A stretch of DNA of 64,000 bases from SURF-43 sp964628985 (lineage in GTDB: Bacteria; Chloroflexota; Dehalococcoidia; UBA2979). Each line of letters begins with the position of its first letter. Positions within the stretch are counted from its first letter, which is position 1. Below the pieces are notes generated by a model that was not told the DNA's origin, searched no databases, and saw only the letters and a program-made list of their open reading frames with translations. Positions 35,335 through 43,565 of the stretch are shown here, one piece after another. Position numbers and translations under genes: made by a program. The DNA is taken from the NCBI GenBank assembly GCA_964628985.1, contig CAZVNJ010000008.1:6968-70967 (forward strand), written 5' to 3'.

Positions 35335-36267
35335 GTGGCTAGAGGCCTGCTCCCCGTGGTCGCCTGTCTCCTGGCCTTCGCCGTCGCGTGCGGCAGCAGT
35401 CCGCAGCCGGTCGCGGCCCCGCCAGCGGCGCCCAGCGCTTCCCGGTTCCCCCTCAGCGTCACCGACCAGGACGGGCATCCCGTCTCCATCCCGTCACCGC
35501 CGCAGCGGATCATCTCGTACTCCCCCGGCGTCACCGAGATCCTGTTTGCCATTGGTGCCGGGGCACAGGTGGTGGCCGCGGACCAGTTCTCTGACTATCC
35601 GGCCGCGGCGAAGTCACTGACCGAGCGCGTGGCCTATTCGAGCCCCGACGTGGAGCGCGCCCTGGGACTGGACCCGGACCTCGTGATCCTCTCTCGTGCC
35701 CAGCGCACCTCGGTGGAACGCTTCCGCGCAGCCGGTCTCCCAGTGTTCTACATGCCCGAGCCGTCCAGCCTCGAGGCGATCATCGCGAACGTCCGGATGT
35801 TGGGCCGCGTCACAGACCGCATCGCCGAGTCGGAAGCGGTCGCTTCCTCCATGGAGGCGCGCATCGACGCCGTGAAGGCGAAGGTGGCAGATGCCGGTCA
35901 GGGCCCGCGCACCTACTACGAGATCAGCGACCGGCTATTCACGGCCGGAGACCGCACATTCATCGGCGCGATCCTGACCCTCCTGAAGGCGACGAACGTC
36001 GCGGGCGGCACCACGACGGACTTCCCGCAACTGACCGCAGAAGCCCTCATCGCACGCGACCCGGAGGTCATCATCCTGGCGAACGCGAACACCGCCGGGC
36101 AGAGCCTGGAGACACTCCGCAAGAGGCCGGGCTGGGCCGCAATCACCGCCGTCAGGGAGGGAAGGGTCTATCCGATCGACCCGAACATCGGCACCCGGCC
36201 CGGGCCACGGATCGTGGAAGCGGTCGAGGAGATCGCTCGGCTGCTCTACCCGGAGCGCTTTCGATAG
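35335..36267 (+). CDS. btuF: Cobalamin ABC transporter substrate-binding lipoprotein (BtuF-like)
   Basis: A 310-residue class III (helical backbone) binding lipoprotein. The signal peptide ends in a lipobox (AVAC, about residue 18). The domain shows VSIPSPPQRIISYSPGVTEILFAIGAGAQVVAAD, then the pair of lobes linked by a long helix, with GLDPDLVILS and RDPEVIILANANT. The fold also serves siderophores and haem, but the cobalamin riboswitch directly upstream points to B12 or a precursor. GTG 35335 is chosen because GGAGG lies 6 bases upstream and it opens the signal peptide. BtuC and BtuD genes do not follow; the next gene is on the other strand, so the permease must be elsewhere. Confidence 0.9.
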   Translation: MARGLLPVVACLLAFAVACGSSPQPVAAPPAAPSASRFPLSVTDQDGHPVSIPSPPQRIISYSPGVTEILFAIGAGAQVVAADQFSDYPAAAKSLTERVAYSSPDVERALGLDPDLVILSRAQRTSVERFRAAGLPVFYMPEPSSLEAIIANVRMLGRVTDRIAESEAVASSMEARIDAVKAKVADAGQGPRTYYEISDRLFTAGDRTFIGAILTLLKATNVAGGTTTDFPQLTAEALIARDPEVIILANANTAGQSLETLRKRPGWAAITAVREGRVYPIDPNIGTRPGPRIVEAVEEIARLLYPERFR

Positions 36268-36277
36268 CGGGCGCGGT

Positions 36278-36466
36278 TCACCCCCGCCCGCCGAAGATCC
36301 CACCGAAGGCCATCCCCAGGACGGAACCCACCAGCGCTCCGAAGACCGGCATGAGCAGCACCGAGGCGATATTTCCCCCCTCACCCACCGTCTGGAACAC
36401 ACCAAACGCCAACCCGGCGATGGCTCCACCGAAGAGTCCCAGCGTGACAGGGGAATAACGCATCAC
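36278..36466 (-). CDS. Small two-helix membrane protein of unknown function
   Basis: A 62-residue, Gly/Ala-rich hydrophobic peptide with two predicted helices (about 7-25 and 32-58) separated by the polar turn VGEGGNI. The second helix is glycine-zipper-like (GALVGSVLGMAFGGIFGGRG), as in small membrane proteins that oligomerise. No family is recognised. A run AAAGTCTAG precedes it, but no clear Shine-Dalgarno is visible; two adjacent ATG codons could start it. It converges with btuF (10-base gap) and is divergent from the cation exchanger gene. Codon use fits coding sequence. Confidence 0.55.
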   Translation of the reverse strand: MMRYSPVTLGLFGGAIAGLAFGVFQTVGEGGNIASVLLMPVFGALVGSVLGMAFGGIFGGRG

Positions 36467-36584
36467 AAAAGTCTAGTCGCGTCTCCAAGTGCCCGCACTC
36501 GGCCCAGCGGATGCGCGCACGCGCGGAAGGCGGCATGATTCCGCAGACCCGATACCATCGAGTCCGGGTCGGAGGGGATCTACC

Positions 36585-37865
36585 GTGCTGTCAGCGCGCG
36601 CTGCGCTCGTGTTCGCTCTGGCTGGCACCGTCCCGGGCATTCTGCTCCGGGTCTCTGGCACACACCTCGGGACGATCCCGGACACCGCACTCTTCGGACT
36701 CGCCATCGTGTCGGCGGCTTTCCTTCTCGCATGGACGGCAGAAGCCTCCGAGACAGAGATCGCGCAGGGCCTGGCGGTGGCCTTCGTCGCCCTCATCGCG
36801 GTCCTGCCGGAGTACGCGGTGGACATGACATTCGCGTGGAAGGCCGGGAAGGACCCCGCATACGCCCCGTTCGCCGTCGCCAACATGACCGGCGCCAACC
36901 GCCTACTGATCGGCGTGGCCTGGCCGCTGATCTTCTTCCTCTTCTGGCTGAAGAATCGCGGCAAAGACCTGCGCCTTGAGCGCGCCTACAGCATCGAAGT
37001 GGTCGCCCTGGCGATCGCGACCGTGTACTCATTCACGCTCATGCTCAAGGGCACGATCAACCTCGTGGACACCGCGATCTTCGCAGCGATCTTTATCGCC
37101 TACGTCAGCATCATCATGCGTGCTCCCTCCGAGGAGCCGGAACTGGTGGGGCCGGCGCGGCTGATTGGCGGGATGCGTCGCGGGCCCCGTCGGGGAGCCA
37201 TTGCCGGCCTGTTCATCATCGCCGCGATTGCGATCCTCGCCTCCGCAGAGCGCTTCGCGGAAGGCCTCATCCACAGCGGTACTCAGCTGGGCATCGACGA
37301 GTTCACGCTTGTGCAGTGGCTGGCGCCCTTCGCCTCAGAGGCGCCCGAGTTCCTCGTCGCCGGCATCCTGGCCTGGCGTGGCCGGGCAGGGGTCGCGATG
37401 GGCGCGCTGCTGTCCTCGAAGGTGAACCAGTGGACGCTGCTCATCGGCGGACTGCCCGTGGCCTACGCCATCTCCAGCGGCTCACTGCAGGGGCTCCCCC
37501 TGGACGTCCGCGAGATCGAGGAACTCTACCTGACGGCCGCACAATCACTGTTCGCCGTCTCGGTCCTCGTGAGCCTCAGCCTCGCGAGACGCGAAGCGCT
37601 CATGCTGCTGGTGCTCTTCACCGTGCAGTTCGTGCTCTCGGCAGCACATATCCCGCTGCCGTTCACGATCCTTGGGGAGACGGTCCTCACGGCGTCGGAC
37701 GTCCGCCGGGTGGCGGGGACTATCTACATCGTGATTGCGGTGTACATCTTGGTGAAGGAGCGCGACGAGATCAGGCATCTCTTCCGCAGCGCGCGCAAGA
37801 CGGCAAGAGATCCCGGGTATGAGCATCCCGAGGACGCTGACCTGCACGCGGTCCACGTCCCCTAG
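36585..37865 (+). CDS. Sodium/calcium exchanger-like cation antiporter (CaCA family)
   Basis: A 426-residue membrane protein with about ten to eleven helices and the inverted alpha-repeats of the cation/Ca2+ exchanger superfamily. Repeat 1 reads ALIAVLPEYAVDMTFAWKAG...VANMTGANRLLIG (about residues 63-108), repeat 2 WLAPFASEAPEFLVAGILAWRG...LLSSKVNQWTLLIGG (about 245-288); the central glutamates of LPE and APE are the expected cation ligands. Both repeats differ from the canonical GTSLPE, so the ion is uncertain (Ca2+, Na+ or H+ exchange). GTG 36585 follows a GGAGGGG Shine-Dalgarno. A charged C-terminal tail ends the protein. Confidence 0.85.
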   Translation: MLSARAALVFALAGTVPGILLRVSGTHLGTIPDTALFGLAIVSAAFLLAWTAEASETEIAQGLAVAFVALIAVLPEYAVDMTFAWKAGKDPAYAPFAVANMTGANRLLIGVAWPLIFFLFWLKNRGKDLRLERAYSIEVVALAIATVYSFTLMLKGTINLVDTAIFAAIFIAYVSIIMRAPSEEPELVGPARLIGGMRRGPRRGAIAGLFIIAAIAILASAERFAEGLIHSGTQLGIDEFTLVQWLAPFASEAPEFLVAGILAWRGRAGVAMGALLSSKVNQWTLLIGGLPVAYAISSGSLQGLPLDVREIEELYLTAAQSLFAVSVLVSLSLARREALMLLVLFTVQFVLSAAHIPLPFTILGETVLTASDVRRVAGTIYIVIAVYILVKERDEIRHLFRSARKTARDPGYEHPEDADLHAVHVP

Positions 37866-37881
37866 GGGCAAGGTTCTGCGC

Positions 37882-38292
37882 TTACGCGCGGACGACCAGG
37901 ACGGGGATCCGAGAGTCCTTCAGGACTTGCTGTGCCACTGACCCGAGCACGCCTCGGATGCCCGTCGCGCGCTTGCTCGCGATCACGATGACGTCCGCGC
38001 TGCGGCTCTCGGCCTCCTTGAGCAGGCGGCCCGCCACGTCCTCGTTGCGCTCCAGACTGATGACGGCCTGACCCATGCCAGGAGCCGCTGCAGCGGCCAT
38101 AGCCGCCTCCGCGCGCTCAGTGACCGTGACCATCGCCTGGCGTGTGGTCGGCGCCTGCACGTCCGCCGCGTCGGTGAGAGGGTTCAGCACCTGCAACAGG
38201 TCCACCTGGTCGGAGGCGCCTGCCATGGCCTGCGCCTGCCGCAAGGCCGCCCGCGCGCCGTCTGACGCATCCCATGCCACGAGGAATCGCAT
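37882..38292 (-). CDS. Universal stress protein, UspA family
   Basis: A 136-residue single UspA domain. It begins MRFLVAWDASDGARAAL, has the central helix-strand region and ends with ATP-binding-type residues ADVIVIASKRATGIRGVLGSVAQQVLKDSRIPVLVVRA; the G-x2-G-x9-G-(S/Q) pattern of ATP-binding UspA proteins is approximated by GIRGVLGSVAQ. It should form cytoplasmic dimers that support stress survival, perhaps binding ATP. It lies 36 bases downstream of the peptide-permease operon on the same strand and may be its last cistron. Confidence 0.9.
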   Translation of the reverse strand: MRFLVAWDASDGARAALRQAQAMAGASDQVDLLQVLNPLTDAADVQAPTTRQAMVTVTERAEAAMAAAAAPGMGQAVISLERNEDVAGRLLKEAESRSADVIVIASKRATGIRGVLGSVAQQVLKDSRIPVLVVRA

Positions 38293-38328
38293 ACGCCACC
38301 TCCACGCGGAATCGTAACCGAGGGGCCG

Positions 38329-39252
38329 CTAAGACCCACGTGACCATCGCCCGCTGCGAGGGTCGAGGGCGTCCCGTAGCCGGTCACCGACCACCTGGAA
38401 CGCCAGGAAGAGGATGGCCAGGACTCCGGTGGGAAACGCGAGGCCAGTCCATTGCACCCGTGCGAACTCGAAGTGCTCTGCGATCAGGATGCCCAGGCTT
38501 GGTGTCGGCGGGGCGGCGCCGATGCCAATGAACGAGAGCGCAGCCTCGGCGAAGACCACACGAGGCACCAGGAACGTTGCCTCCACCACAATGGGCCCCA
38601 GCGCATTCGGCAGCCAGTGCCGCAGGGCGAGTCGCGCGGGAGTCACTCCGAGGGCGATCGCCGCGGCGCTGTACTCAGTGGCGCGGATCGACAGCAGTTG
38701 GCCCCGTACCAGGCGCGCCATCGTGGGCCAGGCGGTGATTGAGATCGCGAGAAACAGCAGAAGGAGTGAGGCGTGGGAGGGCACGCTCCGCCCGCGTAGG
38801 GCGCCATCGAGGGCCGCGCTGAGGAGGATCACCAGCAGCAGATCGGGGAACGCGAAGGCGAGGTCAGTCGCGCGCATGAGCACGCCGTCGAGCCAGCGGG
38901 GCCCCGCGACGGCCAGCGTGCCCACTCCAATCCCAATCACACTCACGACCAGCACGGCCACTGCCGCGGCAGCCAATGAGATACGCAGGCCGGACACGGT
39001 CCGGCTGAAGATGTCTCTCGCCAGGTGATCAGTGCCGAAGACATGCGCGCGACTCGGAGCCTCGAACTTGCCCGTCTCGCGTGGGGCCAGCGGGTCAGCC
39101 ACCGTAGTCAGGGCATCTGGGGCATGCAGGAACTGCCTCGACGTGTCGTACGGGGCGACGATCTCGGCTGCGGCGGCAACCAGCGCCAGCACGACGATCA
39201 CCGCCAGCGCCGATGTCAATGCCGGGCTGCGCCGGAACCCTCGCCATATCAC
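38329..39252 (-). CDS. Dipeptide/oligopeptide ABC transporter permease, DppC/OppC type
   Basis: A 307-residue permease with the OppC N-terminal helix (about 12-32), an extracytoplasmic stretch including HVFGTDHLARDIFSRTVSGLRISL (the FGTDxLGRD signature of the family), about five more helices, and the EAA loop TEYSAAAIALGVTPARLALRHWLPNALGPI. It forms the channel with the DppB-type subunit. Its ATG overlaps the DppB stop in ATGA. No ATPase genes of this transporter are in the window, so they must be encoded elsewhere. Confidence 0.92.
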   Translation of the reverse strand: MIWRGFRRSPALTSALAVIVVLALVAAAAEIVAPYDTSRQFLHAPDALTTVADPLAPRETGKFEAPSRAHVFGTDHLARDIFSRTVSGLRISLAAAAVAVLVVSVIGIGVGTLAVAGPRWLDGVLMRATDLAFAFPDLLLVILLSAALDGALRGRSVPSHASLLLLFLAISITAWPTMARLVRGQLLSIRATEYSAAAIALGVTPARLALRHWLPNALGPIVVEATFLVPRVVFAEAALSFIGIGAAPPTPSLGILIAEHFEFARVQWTGLAFPTGVLAILFLAFQVVGDRLRDALDPRSGRWSRGS

Positions 39253-40193
39253 CGGGCACGCATCCGCGGATCGAGTACTGGATACAGCAGGTCCACCACG
39301 AGGTTCAGCGTGATGACCAGCGCGGCATAGAACACCGTCACACCCATGATCACGCCGTAGTCTCGGTGGCCGATCGAGGTGACAAAGAGCGTGCCCACTC
39401 CCGGCAGACCGAAGATCGACTCCACGATGATCGATCCGACCACGAGGTTCGCCAGCAGCGGCCCGGAGAGCGTGAGCACCGGGACCAGGGCATTCCGCAG
39501 AGCGTGATGCCAGATCACCGCACGTTCATGGAGCCCCTTCGCTCGGGCCGTCCGTACGTACTCGGCCCCGAGCGCCTCTGCGAGCGAGGCCCGTGTCATT
39601 CGAGCGAGCAGGGCCAGCGACGGCGCCGCGAGGGCGACCGCCGGTAGGATCCCGTCTCGCAGGCTCATCAGGTTGGTGCCGAAACCGCTCCCAGGCCTCA
39701 CGTCGGTCCAACCCAACCAGATCGAGAACACGAGGAGCAAGACGAACGAGAGGACGAAGGAAGGCAGCGCCGCCAGCGCGGTGCTCGCCGCCAGCCCCGC
39801 GGCGTCCCATGGCGTCCCTCGACGCGTCGCCGTGAACACCCCCGCAGGCACGCCCGCGCCAATCACCAGGACAAAGGCAGCGACACCGAGGACGGCGGAG
39901 ACGCGGATGCGCGGCGCGAGCAACTCGGAGACCGGCTGTCCGCGCTGGGCGAACGAGATGCCGAGGTCACCGCGCATCAGGTTCCCGGTGGTGCGGACGA
40001 ACTGCTCGGCGAGCGGACGGTCGAGGCCGTAGGCCGCCTCCTGGGCCGCCACCACGCTCCGCGTGGCCGTGTCACCCGCCAGCGCCTCGAAGGGGCCCCC
40101 GGGGACCGCATGCATCAGCGCGAACGTGACGGTGACGATCCCGAGCAACGTGACGGCCGACGCGAGGAGCCGCCTCAGGACGTAGGGGAGCAT
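39249..40193 (-). CDS. Dipeptide/oligopeptide ABC transporter permease, DppB/OppB type
   Basis: A 314-residue permease beginning MLPYVLRRLLASAVTLLGIVTVTFALMHAVPGGPF, the standard DppB start, with about six helices, the LGISFAQRGQPVSELLAPRI periplasmic segment and the EAA loop LGAEYVRTARAKGLHERAVIWHHALRNALVPV. The C-terminal SIFGLPGVGTLFVTSIGHRDY is typical. It follows the binding-protein gene by 25 bases and overlaps the DppC-type gene by 4 bases, giving the order A-B-C in one operon. Confidence 0.94.
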   Translation of the reverse strand: MLPYVLRRLLASAVTLLGIVTVTFALMHAVPGGPFEALAGDTATRSVVAAQEAAYGLDRPLAEQFVRTTGNLMRGDLGISFAQRGQPVSELLAPRIRVSAVLGVAAFVLVIGAGVPAGVFTATRRGTPWDAAGLAASTALAALPSFVLSFVLLLVFSIWLGWTDVRPGSGFGTNLMSLRDGILPAVALAAPSLALLARMTRASLAEALGAEYVRTARAKGLHERAVIWHHALRNALVPVLTLSGPLLANLVVGSIIVESIFGLPGVGTLFVTSIGHRDYGVIMGVTVFYAALVITLNLVVDLLYPVLDPRMRAR

Positions 40194-40218
40194 CGCGTCG
40201 CCTTGCTGCGGGTGGAGG

Positions 40219-41949
40219 CTAGCGCTGCTTCCCGCTGATCATCACTCGGTCGAGGAAGTTCCCGATCGGGATAGCGCCCTCCATGGTCGTCGTCACGGCG
40301 CCCTGCACGTATGGCTTCACCAGCACGCTACGGCTGCCGTGGAACAGCGGCGCGAAGGGCATGTCTGTGAAGAAGACCTGCTGGGCGCGTCCGTAAATCT
40401 CGAGTCGCTTCGCGGCGTCGAGCTCAGCATCTGCCTGGTCCATCAGACGGTCGAACTCGGTGCTGGAGTATCTCCCAGCGTTGAGGCCCGCGCCCGTGCG
40501 GAATGGGGGCCACCAGTTCTGGGGGTCCGGGTAGTCCGCTGCCCAGCCGCCGAGGACAACCGAGAAATTCCCCTTGACGCGCTCCGCCACGTAGGTCGCC
40601 GGCTCCAGCGCTCGGACCGTCACGGTCACGCCGAGGTGTTTCTGCCACTGCTGCTGCAGCCACTCGGCCGTCAGCTTCGAGGTCGCGGTGTTCGCGATGA
40701 GGATTTCCACGTTGACGCCGCGTCCACCATCGAACCCGGCCTCCTTCAGAAGCGCCTTCGAGCGCTCGAAAGCACCTCGATACTGCGAACCGGCCTGCGC
40801 GTCGTATCCCGGGATACCCGGTGGCAACCAGCCGTAGGCAGGCAGGACGGCGCCCTCCCGCACGATCTGCGCATACTCATCGCGATCGAACCCGCCGGCG
40901 AGTGCCTGGCGGACCCGGACGTTGGCAAGCGCACCATTGGCCACATTGAACGTGATGCCCGTAGTGCTGAGTTGGGCATACGCCTTGAACTCGGGATGCA
41001 GCTCCTTCTTCTGGCGCACCTGCACGATCTGGGCTGGCCCCAGGGTCACCACGTCCAGTTCGCCCTTCTCGTAAGCCGCGAAAGCGATCGCCGGGTCCTT
41101 GATGAAGTCGACCCGCACTACATCGAGGGCAGCGGGCGCACCGTGGTAGTGCGGGTTCCGCCCGAGCTCGATCCGTTCGTTGTGCGACCACTTGGTGAGC
41201 ATGAAGGGGCCGCTGGACACCAGGTTCCCCGCCTCGGTCCAGCGATCGCCGTGCTTGGCCACCAGATCTGAGCGCACCGGATAGAGGGGCCAGAGTGCCG
41301 CCAGCTGGAGGAACACGGGACTGCGGCGGGCCAGCCGGATCACCACCGTGCGGTCGTCCGGTGCTGTCACCTTCAGCCCATCCTGCACTCGCTTCTTCGC
41401 TTCGCGCAGCTCGTCACCCTTCTTGCCGGACGCCTGGGCTGCCTGCAGCTCCTTCTCCGCGCCTCCAGCGTCCATCACGAGGTAGAAGTCCGCATAGCGA
41501 CTCTCCTTCCCCGGCTCGAACAGGCGCTTTGCGGCATCGACGAACGCCTGCGCCTTCAATGGCGTGCCGTCGCTCCACTTCAGGTTCTCCCGGAGCCGAA
41601 AGGTGTAGGTGAGTCCGTCCGCGGAGATGCCGCCGTTCTGCAGCGTTGGGATCTCGCGTGCGAGGTCGGGCTGCGGGGCGAGGTCTGGTCCGAACCGCAG
41701 CAGGCCCGCGTAGATCTGGCGCAGGATCGCGGTCGAGTTGGCATCCTGGGCCGCCTGAGGATCGAGCGTCTGAGGCTCGCTATCCAGGTTCACGGCAAGG
41801 ATTTGGGGCTCGGAGGGCACCGCTCGGTCCGCCCCCGCTGCCGGTGGCGGAGCAGGCGACCGGTCCTGTTTCACACTGCATGAGACGAGCAGCGCGCTCA
41901 GGGAAGCGATCACGAGGAATGGGGCGAGATGCCCCGCGATGCGGCGCAT
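40219..41949 (-). CDS. Peptide ABC transporter substrate-binding lipoprotein (DppA/OppA family)
   Basis: A 576-residue SBP_bac_5 lipoprotein. The signal peptide ends in lipobox LVSC (about residue 22). Family features include EPQTLDPQAAQDANS, the LRENLKWSDGTPLKAQAFVDAAKRL signature region (about residues 100-125), and a C-terminal RAQQVFFTDMPFAPLFHGSRSVLVKP. Length and pattern fit oligopeptide binding proteins (OppA/DppA/XP_4 types). It delivers peptides to the adjacent permease pair. ATG 41949 has GGAGGGGAG upstream and begins the signal peptide; the open frame to 42045 is not used. It is divergent from the radical SAM gene. Confidence 0.93.
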   Translation of the reverse strand: MRRIAGHLAPFLVIASLSALLVSCSVKQDRSPAPPPAAGADRAVPSEPQILAVNLDSEPQTLDPQAAQDANSTAILRQIYAGLLRFGPDLAPQPDLAREIPTLQNGGISADGLTYTFRLRENLKWSDGTPLKAQAFVDAAKRLFEPGKESRYADFYLVMDAGGAEKELQAAQASGKKGDELREAKKRVQDGLKVTAPDDRTVVIRLARRSPVFLQLAALWPLYPVRSDLVAKHGDRWTEAGNLVSSGPFMLTKWSHNERIELGRNPHYHGAPAALDVVRVDFIKDPAIAFAAYEKGELDVVTLGPAQIVQVRQKKELHPEFKAYAQLSTTGITFNVANGALANVRVRQALAGGFDRDEYAQIVREGAVLPAYGWLPPGIPGYDAQAGSQYRGAFERSKALLKEAGFDGGRGVNVEILIANTATSKLTAEWLQQQWQKHLGVTVTVRALEPATYVAERVKGNFSVVLGGWAADYPDPQNWWPPFRTGAGLNAGRYSSTEFDRLMDQADAELDAAKRLEIYGRAQQVFFTDMPFAPLFHGSRSVLVKPYVQGAVTTTMEGAIPIGNFLDRVMISGKQR

Positions 41950-42079
41950 GGCGCGCTCCCCTCCAGCGGCGCATTCGTCGTGGCGGCGACGAATCTGCGC
42001 AATGGCCGGATAGTAGCCTTCACCGATTCCTGCGGCGATGGTCACGTAACATTGTTCGGAGAAACGTCAGAAGGCACCG

Positions 42080-43549
42080 ATGGACGCACCGACCCCGCAG
42101 CCACTCGTCTTCGGCGTCCTGCCGGGGCGTGCCCACGTGCCCGCACCCGAGGGCGGCGCGCGCGTCCTCCTGATCTCGACGTACGAACTCGGCCACCAGC
42201 CCCTGGGTCTTGCAGCGGCCGCTGCTGCCCTGCGCGCTGGCGGCCACGACGTGCGCACACTGGATGTCGCCGTCGAGCCGCTCAGCGCCGCCGCCATCAG
42301 AGACGTCGACCTCGTCGCCATCTCGGTGCCGATGCACACCGCCGCGCGCATCGGCCTACAGGTCGCCGAGGCGATCCGGGAGGCCCGCCTCGCCGTCCGG
42401 ATCATCTGCTACGGGCTCTACGCCTCGCCGCTCGCCGAGCAACTCGCCCGGCGCAACATCGAGGTGATTGGCGGCGAGTACGAGGCCGGACTGGTCGAGG
42501 CCGCTGACCAGACCGCGAGGCGTCGCACCGCCGCGATCCGGGGCCATGGGGGAATACCGTCGCTCGCGCGGCAGCTGTACCGCGTCCCGGACCGTCGAGG
42601 CCTCCCCGCGCTCAGTGAGTACGCCCGCGTTCGTCGCGGAGACGGCGAGCATCTCGCCGGATACGTCGAGGCGACACGCGGATGTGCGCACACTTGCAAG
42701 CACTGCCCCATCACGCCGGTCTACGGCGGCGCCCTCCGATTGGTGCAGCCAGACACCGTCCTCGCCGACATCGCCCAGCAGGTTGAGGCCGGTGCCGCGC
42801 ACATCACCTTCGGCGATCCGGACTTCCTCAACGCGGTGCCCCACAGCCTGTCCATCCTTGATGCCGCACACCGCCGCTGGCCGAGCCTGACGTTCGACGT
42901 GACTGTGAAGGTGGAGCACCTGGTCGAGCATGCCTCGGTGCTGCCCCGGCTCTCGGCACTCGGCGTGCTCTGGGTCACCAGCGCGTTCGAGTCATGCAGC
43001 AGCGCCATCCTGCGGAGGCTCGACAAGGGACACGCGGTCGATGACATGCGTCGCGCGGTGGAGCTCGCGCGTGCGGCAGGGCTTGCCGTCCGTCCCACGT
43101 GGGTCGCGTTCACTCCCTGGACGACGCTGGACGACGTGATCGAGATGTTCGACTTCATCGCGGAACAGCGCCTGCAGCGCGCGGTGCAGCCGGTCCAGTA
43201 CGGCCTCCGCCTCCTCCTGCCACCCGGCTCCCCGCTGAATGACGTGCTTCAGGGCGAAGGCCGGCTCGGGCCATTCGACGATCTGCTGCTGACCTACACG
43301 TGGCGCAGCCTGGACCCTCGCGTGGATGCCCTGCAGGCCACACTTGCCGCGATGGCAGAAACCGCAGCGGAGGCGGGCGAGGAGGAGGCTGAGACGTTTG
43401 AGCGTGCCTGGGGCGTCGCATGCAACGCGGCAGGGCGTCCGAACCCGCCACGCACCGAGCCCGGTGTGGCCGTGCCGGGCCTCACCGAGTCATGGTTCTG
43501 CTGCGCGGAGCCCACAGCCGGGCAACTGGCAGCGCTCAGCCTCGTTTGA
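42080..43549 (+). CDS. B12-binding-like radical SAM protein with CCAEP tail
   Basis: A 489-residue enzyme. An N-terminal cobalamin-binding-type Rossmann domain (about 25-135, ARVLLISTYELGHQPLGLAAAAAALRAGG) lacks the DxHxxG histidine motif. The radical SAM barrel carries the [4Fe-4S] motif C202-x3-C206-x2-C209 in GCAHTCKHCP, then GDPDFLN and further barrel motifs. The C-terminus ends with FCCAEPTAGQLAALSLV: this CCAEP tail marks a family whose relatives in other genomes have selenocysteine at one Cys (CUAEP). Here both are TGC codons, so it is the Cys form. The reaction is not known to me; the vicinal cysteines suggest a redox or carrier role. AGAAGG precedes the ATG. Confidence 0.85.
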   Translation: MDAPTPQPLVFGVLPGRAHVPAPEGGARVLLISTYELGHQPLGLAAAAAALRAGGHDVRTLDVAVEPLSAAAIRDVDLVAISVPMHTAARIGLQVAEAIREARLAVRIICYGLYASPLAEQLARRNIEVIGGEYEAGLVEAADQTARRRTAAIRGHGGIPSLARQLYRVPDRRGLPALSEYARVRRGDGEHLAGYVEATRGCAHTCKHCPITPVYGGALRLVQPDTVLADIAQQVEAGAAHITFGDPDFLNAVPHSLSILDAAHRRWPSLTFDVTVKVEHLVEHASVLPRLSALGVLWVTSAFESCSSAILRRLDKGHAVDDMRRAVELARAAGLAVRPTWVAFTPWTTLDDVIEMFDFIAEQRLQRAVQPVQYGLRLLLPPGSPLNDVLQGEGRLGPFDDLLLTYTWRSLDPRVDALQATLAAMAETAAEAGEEEAETFERAWGVACNAAGRPNPPRTEPGVAVPGLTESWFCCAEPTAGQLAALSLV

Positions 43550-43565
43550 GACCGTCGCGTTGCTG

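Noticed and set aside
43480..43549. Selenocysteine at the CCAEP tail
   Set aside because: Both positions are TGC, with no in-frame TGA and no selenium genes in the window, so this copy is the cysteine form.
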